Shown here: one piece after another, positions 1 to 6,005 of the stretch | How positions within the stretch are numbered: position 1 is the first letter of the stretch | Layout of the letters: each line of letters starts with the position of its first letter | Notes under the pieces: model-generated | What the model saw: the letters and a program-made list of their open reading frames with translations, nothing else | The model's database searches: none | What the model was told of the DNA's origin: nothing | DNA from: Acetobacteraceae bacterium | GTDB lineage: Bacteria > Pseudomonadota > Alphaproteobacteria > Acetobacterales > Acetobacteraceae | DNA: 7,652 nucleotides | Reading direction: 5' to 3' | NCBI GenBank assembly: GCA_027306955.1 | Contig: DAHUXX010000229.1 | Location: forward strand, 1-7,652 | Translations under genes and position numbers: made by a program

Positions 1-366
1 CTCCTCCCCGCGCATCACCTCCGGAACATCCTGCCCGTCGCGCGCCGAGATCCCGGGCACCAGGCGAACCTCGGCGCCCTCGAACGGGATCGGCACCAGC
101 GCCGCGGCGAGTTCGCCGATGCCGGCGGGGCAGGGCAGGTAGGGTGCCTCTACCCAGCCCTGCCGGCTGCCCACCATGCCCGCGAGCAGCACGCGCCGCT
201 CGCCCCCGGCAAGCCAATCCCCGCATTGCTCACGCAGCACCGCGGCGAAGTCGCCGTCGGCCACCGAGAGGATGCCGCGCGGCGCGGCACGCGCGGTCAG
301 CACCCGGCCGTCCGCTCCGAACCGCCAGGCGCGGAACGACGTGGTGCCCCAGTCCACGCCGATCAT
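1..366 (-). CDS. dgoK: 2-dehydro-3-deoxygalactonokinase, N-terminal part (runs off left edge)
   Basis: This kinase phosphorylates 2-keto-3-deoxy-galactonate in the cytoplasm with ATP, giving the 6-phosphate that DgoA aldolase cleaves (De Ley-Doudoroff galactonate pathway). The 122 visible residues start with the phosphate-binding motif DWGTTSFR (residues 5-12), then carry GMVGSRQGW (63-71), APYLPCPAG (74-82) and VPGISARDGQDVPEVMRGEE (103-122), all typical of the COG3734 DgoK family. The family is about 290-310 aa, so a little over half the gene lies outside the window. ATG at 366-364 puts the phosphate motif at the usual distance from the N terminus. No convincing Shine-Dalgarno precedes it. 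The RraA-like stop is 21 bp upstream, so coupled translation is likely. It is the last visible gene of the MFS-RraA-dgoK cassette. The family call is confident; the exact sugar-acid substrate is not proven. Confidence 0.93.
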   Translation of the reverse strand, partial: MIGVDWGTTSFRAWRFGADGRVLTARAAPRGILSVADGDFAAVLREQCGDWLAGGERRVLLAGMVGSRQGWVEAPYLPCPAGIGELAAALVPIPFEGAEVRLVPGISARDGQDVPEVMRGEE

Positions 367-387
367 GCCGCGACGCCGATCACGCGG

Positions 388-1053
388 TCACGCTTTCGCC
401 GCGAGCACCTTGGCGGTGGCGCCGGAGAGCGAACCGAGCTTCTCGCCGGTCGCCACCCTGGCCTGCGTCGCGAGCCCCTTTTCCTGGCGCGAGATCGCCT
501 CGCGCGCCTCGGCCTCCGCTTCCGCCGGCGGCAGCACCAGCACGCCGCTCTCGTCGCACAACACCGCGTCGCCCGGCATCACCACCACGCCGCCGATCGA
601 GACTGGCTGGTTGAGCCGCCCGCCGAGGTCGTAGAGCCGCGTGGTGATCGGCGACATGCCGCGGCACCACATCGGAAAATCCGAGGCCTCGATCTCCTCG
701 AGGTCGGTGCACGGCCCGTCCACCACGCCCGCGACCGCCCCCGCGGCCTTGGCGGCGATGGTGACACCGCCGCCCCAGCACGCATGCCGGTCGTCGCCGA
801 GCCGGTCCACCACCAGGATGTCGCCCGGCCGCAGCAGCCCGAGCGCATGGTGCAGCAGGGTCGAATCCGGCCCCGGGATCGCGACCGTGACCGCGGTGCC
901 GGCGACGCGCCGGCGCAGGAGCGGCGCGATGCGCCGGTCGCAGAACCCCCAGTGGCGCCAGTGGCCCACCGTCGCGGTCTCGGTCTTCCTGAGCAGCGCT
1001 ATGACCTCCGCCGGGATCTGTGCCGGCATCGGTCCGATATCGTAACGGGGCAC
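388..1053 (-). CDS. RraA-like / HMG-aldolase-fold protein (putative 2-keto acid aldolase or decarboxylase)
   Basis: A 221-aa protein of the RraA/4-hydroxy-4-methyl-2-oxoglutarate aldolase family (COG0684, once misnamed demethylmenaquinone methyltransferase). Family enzymes are metal-dependent class II pyruvate aldolases or oxaloacetate decarboxylases; others inhibit RNase E. Visible landmarks are GDILVVDRLGD (77-87), WGGGVTIAAKAAG (93-105), GVVDGPCTDLEEIEA (109-123), RGMSP (131-135) and the C-terminal PGDAVLCDESGVLVLP (160-175). The family motif G-x20-R-D-x2-E/D aligns as G95, T116, D117, E120: the metal-binding Asp and the acid are kept, but the substrate-binding Arg is Thr. The start is GTG at 1053, with AGGAG at 1060-1064 spaced 6 nt; this ribosome site overlaps the stop of the upstream MFS gene, so the two are coupled. 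Between a sugar-acid transporter and dgoK it probably acts on a 2-keto acid. Fold assignment is firm; the reaction is inferred. Confidence 0.88.
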   Translation of the reverse strand: MPRYDIGPMPAQIPAEVIALLRKTETATVGHWRHWGFCDRRIAPLLRRRVAGTAVTVAIPGPDSTLLHHALGLLRPGDILVVDRLGDDRHACWGGGVTIAAKAAGAVAGVVDGPCTDLEEIEASDFPMWCRGMSPITTRLYDLGGRLNQPVSIGGVVVMPGDAVLCDESGVLVLPPAEAEAEAREAISRQEKGLATQARVATGEKLGSLSGATAKVLAAKA

Positions 1054-1062
1054 CTGTCTCTC

Positions 1063-2349
1063 CTATGCGTCGAGCGTCTCGAGCGGGCGCTCGGGGTGAA
1101 CGAACAGCCACAGCACGGCGCCGACCAGGCCCGCGAGCGTCACCAGCGTGATCGCGCCCCTCCACCCGCCGAGCTGCTCGACCAGGATGGCGGTGAGCGT
1201 CGGCCCGACGAAGCCCGAGGCGTTGCCGAGAAAATTGGTCCAGCCGCTGACGATGCCGGTGGCGCCCCGTCCGAGATCCTGGCAGGCGGACCAGATCGAG
1301 ACCTGCACCAGCCCGATCGCGCCGAGCGAGACGCAGAGCAGCGTCATCATCAGCGGAATGCTCGGCGTGCGCGAGGCGGCGATCAGCGCCGCGGCGCTGA
1401 CGATGAAGCCGCCGATCGCGAACGGCACCCGCGCGGCCCACACGGATCCGGTGCGGTGCAGCACCATGTCCGAGAGCCGCCCGGTCACGAACACCATGAG
1501 GAACAGCGCCACCCACGGCAGCGACGCGCCATAGCCCAGCGAGGCCAGCTTGAAATGCCGAACCTGCACGAGATAGGTCGGCAGCCAGGCGGTGAAGAAG
1601 CTCTGGATCAGGATCAGGCAGAAATACTGCAGCCCGATCGCCCAGAACCGAACATTGCCGAGGCTGCGCACGAAGGCGCCGCGCGCCGGCCGCGGCTCCG
1701 CCGTCTGTCCCGCCGCGATCAGCGCCGCCTCGGCCGCGGACACGCGCGGATGCGCGTCCGGGTCGTCGCGGAAGCTCTTCCACCAGACGAAGCCCAGCAG
1801 CAGCCCCAGCACACCGCACAGGTAGAACGCGGCGCGCCAGCCGAACGCCGCGATGATCGCGACCGTCAGCGGTGCGGCGACGATCGGGCCGAGATAGAGC
1901 CCGCCGAGCAGCACCGAGTTGGCGCCGCTGCGCTCCTGCCTGGGGAACCAGCGCTTGAGGGCGAGGATGGAGGCGGGCCAGTCCGCCGCCTGCCCGGCGC
2001 CGAGCAGCATGCGGATGCCGACGAAGGACGTGACGGAAAACCCGAGCGGTGTCGCCGCCGTCAGCAGGGACCACAGCGCGTTGGCCCAGTAGAGCGCGCG
2101 CCGCGGCCCGATGCGCTCCGCGAGCCACCCCGCCGGCACCTGCAGGAACGCGTAGGTCCAGGAGAAGCTGGTCAGGATCAGCGACATCTGCACCAGGCTG
2201 AACCCGTATTCCTTCTGGATCGTCGGTGCGGCGACCACGATCACCGTGCGGTCGAGCGACATCACGAAGGTGATCGGCAGCACCACGCCGATCGCGAGCG
2301 CCCAGCGGAACCGTCCCGTGCTGGCCTGGGAAAGCGAGGATGCGGACAT
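1063..2349 (-). CDS. MFS transporter, anion:cation symporter (ACS) family, probable sugar-acid uptake
   Basis: A 428-aa inner-membrane carrier with about 12 hydrophobic segments. Features of the ACS family (galactonate/glucarate/phthalate type, TC 2.A.1.14) are SLDRTVIVVAAPTIQKEYGF in and after TM1 (31-50), the loop 2-3 signature GWLAERIGPRRAL (74-86) and the TM4 motif RMLLGAGQAADWPASILALK (113-132), followed by RWFP. Asp33, Arg34 and Arg113 match the substrate/coupling residues of E. coli DgoT, but Gln120 stands where DgoT has the coupling Glu. The frame is open further upstream to a TTG at 2406, but ATG 2349 has a perfect AGGAGG at 2355-2360 spaced 5 nt and gives a normal short N terminus, so I chose it. 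It is the first gene of the cassette with the RraA-like gene (9 bp gap) and dgoK; an aldonate or aldarate substrate is inferred from this context. Confidence 0.9.
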   Translation of the reverse strand: MSASSLSQASTGRFRWALAIGVVLPITFVMSLDRTVIVVAAPTIQKEYGFSLVQMSLILTSFSWTYAFLQVPAGWLAERIGPRRALYWANALWSLLTAATPLGFSVTSFVGIRMLLGAGQAADWPASILALKRWFPRQERSGANSVLLGGLYLGPIVAAPLTVAIIAAFGWRAAFYLCGVLGLLLGFVWWKSFRDDPDAHPRVSAAEAALIAAGQTAEPRPARGAFVRSLGNVRFWAIGLQYFCLILIQSFFTAWLPTYLVQVRHFKLASLGYGASLPWVALFLMVFVTGRLSDMVLHRTGSVWAARVPFAIGGFIVSAAALIAASRTPSIPLMMTLLCVSLGAIGLVQVSIWSACQDLGRGATGIVSGWTNFLGNASGFVGPTLTAILVEQLGGWRGAITLVTLAGLVGAVLWLFVHPERPLETLDA

Positions 2350-2354
2350 CGTGG

Positions 2355-2360
2355 CCTCCT
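2355..2360 (-). promoter_or_regulatory. Shine-Dalgarno of the MFS gene
   Basis: The minus strand reads AGGAGG five bases before ATG 2349. It is the strongest ribosome site near this gene and decides the start against the upstream in-frame TTG at 2406, which has no such site. Confidence 0.8.
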
Positions 2361-2368
2361 GTTGCGAT

Positions 2369-2394
2369 GGCCCCGGCGCCGGAATGGCGGGGCC
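2369..2394 (-). other. GC-rich hairpin in the MFS leader
   Basis: GGCCCCG and CGGGGCC form a perfect 7-bp stem around a 12-base loop. An alternative fold extends pairing with CGCC/GGCG. It lies 8 bases upstream of the AGGAGG of the MFS gene. No T-run follows on the minus strand, so it does not look like an intrinsic terminator of the M24 gene. It could be a leader or mRNA-end structure. The symmetry is seen directly; any function is a guess. Confidence 0.35.
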
Positions 2395-2433
2395 CTGTGA
2401 CGCCAAGCTCAGCCTCTATCGCGATCGCAGCGC

Positions 2434-2445
2434 ATGGCGCGCCAT
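2434..2445. repeat. Perfect 12-bp palindrome, operator candidate
   Basis: ATGGCGCGCCAT is a perfect inverted repeat in the gap upstream of the MFS gene. A dyad between possible -35 and -10 elements is a usual place for a repressor site. In DNA this rich in GC a 12-base palindrome can also arise by chance, so it is only a candidate. Confidence 0.3.
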
Positions 2446-2463
2446 CCTGGCAAGCCCCCGGCC

Positions 2464-3654
2464 TCAGAGAATCGTTTGGCTGCGCAGGTCCTTGGGCGCC
2501 TTTGTCAGCACTTCCGGCACCTCGCCCACCACCACCGTGTCGTCGTGGCGGAAGCCGCCGAGGCCGAACACATAAAGGCCCGGCTCCGCGGAATAGACCT
2601 CTCCGGCGAGCAGGGCGCGGTTGTTGAACGCCATGTCCTCGGGGAACTCATGGCCGAGCACGCCGATGCCGTGGCCGGTGCGGTGCAGGATGTACTCGCC
2701 GAGGCCCGCGCGCTCGATCACCGCCTGCGCGGCGGCGTCGATGCCACTCACGGGCCGCCCCGCGACCGCCGCCGCCGCCGCGGCCTCGTTCGCCGCCGTC
2801 GCGGTCTCGAACAGGCGTTGCTGCTCCGGCGTGGGCTTGCCGCAGAACCAAGTGCGCTCGTTCTCCACCACCAGCCCGTTCACGCGCGGGATGACGATGT
2901 TCACCATGCCGTGCCCGTCCTCGATGCGCGCGCCGGCCTGCTTGCCGTCGCCGTGGGGTGCCGCGGAGGCGGGGCCGGAGAGCGTCCAGCAGCGCATGAT
3001 CTCTAGATGCTCGCCGGGGAAGCGGCGCCCGCCTTCCTCGGCCATCAGAGCGGCCATCGCCATGTCCATCTCCATCACCATGCGCCCGGGGCGGATGGCC
3101 TCGCGGTAGCGGTCCTGCACCCAGTCCGAGAGCGCGGCGATCTCGCGCATCAGCGCCAGCTCCTCCGCGCATTTCACCCAGCGCAGCGCGCGGAACTCGG
3201 CGAGCACAGGCTCGAGCTTCGCCTTGGGCAGCAGCGCGACCGCCTTTCCCAGCGGGCCGCCCGCCGCCTCCGCCCCGATCCGCGCCGCCGCGAGCCCCGC
3301 GCCGCGCAGCTTCTCCGCCACCAGCTCCGGCCATTGCGCGGCCAGCGGCAGGCGCGCGCCGGTGCGCGGGTGCTCGGCGTAGAAGCTCGTGTCCGAGACC
3401 CACAGCCGCTGGTCCTGCGCCGCGTAGCGCCAGTGGTTGGAGGAAAGCTCGCACAGCACCACGAAGGGCTCGCCCTCGCGCGGCACGACGCACGCCACCG
3501 GGCGCTCCCAGGTCTGCACATCGGTCGCGAAATTGGTCGCGAACTGGAAGAAGTCGGCGGAGGTGAAGGCGAGCGCGTCCAGCGCCTCGCGGTCCATCAG
3601 CCGACGCATCAGGTCGAGCCGGTGCTGGCGGGTCGCGTTGCCGAGATAGGCCAT
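2464..3654 (-). CDS. M24 family hydrolase (Xaa-Pro peptidase/creatinase fold) with altered metal-ligand residues
   Basis: A 396-aa cytoplasmic pita-bread-fold protein: creatinase/prolidase-type N-terminal domain (about 1-155), then the M24 catalytic domain (about 160-396). Family landmarks are His234 in SAAPHGDG, the NERTWF stretch (265-270), HRTGHGIG (324-331) with His328, HEFPED (335-340), SAEPGLY (355-361) with Glu357, and GFRHDDTVVV (367-376). The five metal-ligand positions of aminopeptidase P (Asp, Asp, His, Glu, Glu) align here as Asn252, Glu264, His328, Glu357 and Asp371, so three are changed. Members cleave Xaa-Pro peptides or, like creatinase and ectoine hydrolase, other C-N bonds; the substrate is unknown. 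ATG 3654 has GGGAG at 3662-3666, spaced 7 nt and overlapping the GAF stop codon. Being last after the liv transporter genes suggests it processes the imported compound. The fold is sure; peptidase activity is doubtful. Confidence 0.88.
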   Translation of the reverse strand: MAYLGNATRQHRLDLMRRLMDREALDALAFTSADFFQFATNFATDVQTWERPVACVVPREGEPFVVLCELSSNHWRYAAQDQRLWVSDTSFYAEHPRTGARLPLAAQWPELVAEKLRGAGLAAARIGAEAAGGPLGKAVALLPKAKLEPVLAEFRALRWVKCAEELALMREIAALSDWVQDRYREAIRPGRMVMEMDMAMAALMAEEGGRRFPGEHLEIMRCWTLSGPASAAPHGDGKQAGARIEDGHGMVNIVIPRVNGLVVENERTWFCGKPTPEQQRLFETATAANEAAAAAAVAGRPVSGIDAAAQAVIERAGLGEYILHRTGHGIGVLGHEFPEDMAFNNRALLAGEVYSAEPGLYVFGLGGFRHDDTVVVGEVPEVLTKAPKDLRSQTIL

Positions 3655-3665
3655 GGCGCTTCTCC

Positions 3666-4175
3666 CTATTGTTGCGCGATCAGCATCATCGTCGGCAGGG
3701 CGAGATGCGCGACCAGGCGCGCCGTCGCCTCGTCGGAGGGTTTGTACCAGCCCGCTTCGTGCAGCAGGTTGAGCGTGCCCAGCGTCTGCCCCTTCCAGCG
3801 CACCGGGACGTTGAGCACGCTCTCGCAGCCGAGCGAGCGGATCAGCTCGTGGTCGAAGAAGACCGTTTTGATGTCGTCATAGTTGTAGCCGATGTAGATC
3901 TCCCCGCCCTGGATCACGCGCCGCATCCAGGGCGCGTCGGTCACCGGCTTGCGCCCGCCGACCGGGTAGGCGTGAGGCTGGTTGGTGTAGAAGCGCTCGC
4001 TCTGCCTCAGGCCCGGGTGGTGGATCAGGATGGTGAACAGCCTGTGGCCGATACACGCCGCCATGGCGGCGTCCACGGCGCGGAAGGTCGCGAGCGGCTG
4101 GTCGGGCTCGGCGTGCGCGCGGATGATGGCCGCGAGATGCGGCGCGGGCGACGGCGCGGGGTCTGGGCGGTTCAT
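3666..4175 (-). CDS. Stand-alone GAF-domain protein
   Basis: A 169-aa cytoplasmic protein that is almost entirely one GAF domain, after a Pro-rich N-terminal dozen residues. Typical GAF features are a helix and strand around FRAVDAAMAACIGHRLFTIL (31-50), a middle YPVGGRKP (70-77), the F/D/I-LGC segment ending SLGCESVLNVPV (114-125), then KGQTLGTLNLLHEAGWY (128-144) and a closing helix. No kinase, GGDEF, HTH or other output domain is fused, and Cys41 and Cys117 do not fit the free-methionine-sulfoxide reductase pattern. Start ATG 4175 has AAGGAGG at 4180-4186, spaced 4 nt and lying within the livM coding end; the start overlaps the livM stop as ATGA. The gene is thus co-translated with the permeases and precedes the M24 hydrolase by 11 bp. 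A ligand-sensing or accessory role linked to the imported substrate is inferred; no function is known to me. Confidence 0.85.
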   Translation of the reverse strand: MNRPDPAPSPAPHLAAIIRAHAEPDQPLATFRAVDAAMAACIGHRLFTILIHHPGLRQSERFYTNQPHAYPVGGRKPVTDAPWMRRVIQGGEIYIGYNYDDIKTVFFDHELIRSLGCESVLNVPVRWKGQTLGTLNLLHEAGWYKPSDEATARLVAHLALPTMMLIAQQ

Positions 4176-5080
4176 CGGGCCTCCTTGGGGATGGCGCGCG
4201 GCCGTTCCGGCACGATGCCGGCGGGGCGCAGGTGCAGGATCAGGATCAGCGCCAGGGCGATCATGCCCTGGCGCAACGCCGCCGCCTGCACGGCGGAGAG
4301 CGCGGGCAGCGCGTCGGCGACGAAGCGCGTGCCTTCCGTGAGCGCGGTGACCAGCACGGCCCCGAGCAGCGCGCCCCAGGTGCCGCCAGGCCCGCCGGCG
4401 GAGAGTGCCAGCACGACCGTGAGCGTGAGCAGGACCGCGAAATTATCCGGCGACACGAACCCCTCCAGCGCGGCCCCGAGTGCGCCCGCCAGTCCCACCA
4501 GCGCGCTGCCGGCCGCGAAGGCGCGCACCTTGAAGCCGAGCACGCGCTTGCCGGCGACGGCGGCGACCGTTTCGTCCTCGCGGATCGCGCGCAGCACGCG
4601 CCCGAACGGCGAGGCGCCGAGGCGCGCCAGCAGCAGCGCCGCGGCGAGCACCAGCGCCCAGGCGAGGGCGGCGAAGGCGGCGTCGAAGGCAATGCCCCGC
4701 AGGCTGCCCCGCCACGGCGCCGGCACGCCTGGAATGCCGCCGGTGCCGCCGGTGAGCCAGATCTCGTTCGATGCCACGAGCTGCACCACCTCGGCGAAGC
4801 CCAGCGTTACGATGGCGAGATAATCGCCGCGCAGCCGCGCTGTCACCCCCGCGAGCACGGCGCCGCTGCCTGCGGCGACCAGTCCCGCCGCCACCCAGGC
4901 AAGCGGCCAGGCGACGCCGAGCTTCACGCCCAGCAGCGCGGCGGTATAGGCGCCGACCGCGGCACTGCCGGCCAGGCCGAGATTGGCCATGCCGCCCAGG
5001 CCCCACATGAGGTCGAGCCCGAGTGCCATCAGCGCGGTGATGGCGGCGAAGCTCGAAAGCTGCACGAGATAATCGAGCAT
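4172..5080 (-). CDS. livM: HAAT-type ABC transporter permease (LivM family)
   Basis: A 302-aa inner-membrane permease that pairs with LivH. It has the LivM layout: hydrophobic N terminus, MWGLGGMANLGLAGSAAVGA (25-44), RGDYLAIVTLGFAEVV (84-99), a conserved segment around TGGTGGIPGVP (110-120), the cytoplasmic coupling loop FGRVLRAIREDETVAAVAGK (159-178), SAGGPGGTWGALLG (227-240) and the C-terminal LRPAGIVPER (284-293). ATG 5080 overlaps the livH stop as TGATG, so translation is coupled. The same frame stays open far upstream through livH, but LivM homology begins only at this ATG. The gene ends in an ATGA overlap with the GAF gene. Substrate specificity cannot be read from the permease; the liv symbol marks the family, not proven leucine transport. 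Confidence 0.93.
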   Translation of the reverse strand: MLDYLVQLSSFAAITALMALGLDLMWGLGGMANLGLAGSAAVGAYTAALLGVKLGVAWPLAWVAAGLVAAGSGAVLAGVTARLRGDYLAIVTLGFAEVVQLVASNEIWLTGGTGGIPGVPAPWRGSLRGIAFDAAFAALAWALVLAAALLLARLGASPFGRVLRAIREDETVAAVAGKRVLGFKVRAFAAGSALVGLAGALGAALEGFVSPDNFAVLLTLTVVLALSAGGPGGTWGALLGAVLVTALTEGTRFVADALPALSAVQAAALRQGMIALALILILHLRPAGIVPERPRAIPKEAR

Positions 5081-5958
5081 CAGGTGCCCCGCACCCCGAA
5101 CAGGCCCGCCGGGCGCAACGACAGCACCACGAGGATCGCGGCGAAACCGACCGCGGTGCGGTAGGCGGGGTCCACCACCAGGGTCGCCATCTCCTCGCCG
5201 ACGCCGACGATGAAGGCGCCCGCGACCGCGCCCGGGATGCTGCCGAGCCCGCCCACGACGGCGGCGGCGAAGACCGAGAGCATGACGCGGAAGCCGAGCA
5301 GCGGGTCGAGGCTGGTGTCGAAGCCGATCAGCATGCCGCCCAGCCCCGCGAGCGCGCCCGCGGCGAAGGTCGCGATCCGTCCCACACGCACGGCGTCGAT
5401 GCCCTTGAGCGCCGCGAGGCCGGGGTTGTCGGCCACCGCGCGCATCGTGCGCCCGGCGCGGGTGAAGCCGAGGAACAGGAACAGCGCCGCCATTGCCACC
5501 AGCGCGATCGCGGCATCCGCGAGCTGCTGCGGCCCCACCGCGAGCGCGCCCAGGTGCCAGTCGCGGTAGACCGGCAGGTTGTAGCCGCGCGGGTCGTTGC
5601 CGAACAGGAACCGTGCCACGTTCTCGAGCAGCAGCGTCGCGGCGACGGAGGCGATGGCTGGCGCCAGCGCCGCCTCGCCCGGACGCAGCCGCCGCCGCAG
5701 CCCGCGCAGCGCCGCGTCGTCCACCGCGACCGCGGCCACCCCGCCCGCGAGGCACGCGCCCGCCAGTGCAGGCACCGCGGGCACGCCGAGCGCTGTGTTC
5801 TCCACCCAGCCGCCATAGGCTCCCAGCGTCGCGAACCCCGCCACCGCGAAGTTGGCGAAGCGCAACACCGCGAAGATGGTGGTGAACGCGATGGCCGGCA
5901 CCGCGAGCGTCGCGCCGGCCAGCAATCCGTTCACGATCGCCTGGGCGAGGGCGATCAA
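5080..5958 (-). CDS. livH: HAAT-type ABC transporter permease (LivH family)
   Basis: A 292-aa inner-membrane permease of the branched-chain amino acid type. It shows the LivH pattern: NGLLAGATLAVPAIAFTTIF (10-29), LRFANFAVAGFATLGAYGG (32-50), the coupling loop GRTMRAVADNPGLAALKGID (169-188), GGLGSIPGAVAGAFIVGVGE (236-255) and LRPAGLFG (281-288). The length is normal. The best start is a TTG at 5958, giving the usual nine residues before the conserved NGL; no clear ribosome site precedes it, and a 17-bp tandem repeat covers the start. GTG at 5934 is an alternative but would remove the normal N terminus. The gene lies 47 bp after livK and overlaps livM by one base (TGATG). Confidence 0.9.
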   Translation of the reverse strand: MIALAQAIVNGLLAGATLAVPAIAFTTIFAVLRFANFAVAGFATLGAYGGWVENTALGVPAVPALAGACLAGGVAAVAVDDAALRGLRRRLRPGEAALAPAIASVAATLLLENVARFLFGNDPRGYNLPVYRDWHLGALAVGPQQLADAAIALVAMAALFLFLGFTRAGRTMRAVADNPGLAALKGIDAVRVGRIATFAAGALAGLGGMLIGFDTSLDPLLGFRVMLSVFAAAVVGGLGSIPGAVAGAFIVGVGEEMATLVVDPAYRTAVGFAAILVVLSLRPAGLFGVRGT

Positions 5959-6001
5959 GGCCCGGGCGCAATCAAGGCTTGGGGGCGATCAACGCCGCGC
6001 C
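5951..6001. repeat. Three imperfect 17-bp tandem units at the livH start
   Basis: Units begin at 5951, 5968 and 5985 with exact 17-bp spacing and share the core GCRATCAASG on the plus strand; the rest of each unit diverges. On the minus strand each unit carries TTGATYGC, so the livH TTG start sits in the first unit (5951-5967) and the other units offer TTG triplets in other frames. The array fills the livK-livH gap. The periodicity is seen directly; its role is unknown. Confidence 0.5.
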
Positions 6002-6005
6002 GCCC

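Larger units (their letters stand above)
2350..2463 (-). promoter_or_regulatory. Intergenic region between the M24 and MFS genes, candidate promoter/operator
   Basis: This 114-bp stretch is the longest clearly non-coding gap in the window and separates the liv-GAF-M24 operon from the MFS-RraA-dgoK cassette. It holds a 12-bp perfect palindrome (2434-2445), the palindrome GCGATCGC (2421-2428), a hairpin (2369-2394) and the MFS ribosome site. A weak -35-like TTGCCA on the minus strand just precedes the 12-bp palindrome, with only a poor -10-like TGCGAT 18 bases on, so the promoter itself is not convincingly visible. Read-through from the liv operon remains possible. Confidence 0.35.

Noticed and set aside
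380..2128. 582-codon minus-strand open frame across the RraA-like and MFS genes
   Set aside because: It is an alternative frame of two well-identified genes with low-complexity Ala/Arg/Gly composition and no domain.
2369..2394. Intrinsic terminator after the M24 gene
   Set aside because: The stem is GC-rich but no T-run follows on the minus strand, and it lies next to the MFS ribosome site, so a leader structure is more likely.
226..2400. 724-codon open frame on the plus strand
   Set aside because: It is antisense to dgoK, the RraA-like gene and the MFS gene, crosses their gap, is rich in Arg, His, Glu, Gln and Ala, and shows no family resemblance. It is a codon-bias shadow in GC-rich DNA.
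2350..2406. Longer MFS protein from TTG at 2406
   Set aside because: It would add 19 Pro/Gln-rich residues with no ribosome site, while ATG 2349 has a perfect AGGAGG five bases upstream.
2464..3654. DMSP lyase DddP
   Set aside because: DddP is also an M24-fold protein that left the peptidase role, but it is longer and I cannot see its specific ligand pattern here. Kept as a generic M24 hydrolase.
3666..4175. Free methionine-(R)-sulfoxide reductase
   Set aside because: Size and GAF fold fit, but only two cysteines are present and Cys117 is not at the family's catalytic spacing from the following strand.
4172..5971. A 599-aa livH-livM fusion
   Set aside because: The livM frame is open through livH, but the upstream part is a frame shadow of livH. 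The true livH lies in another frame and ends exactly at the livM ATG.
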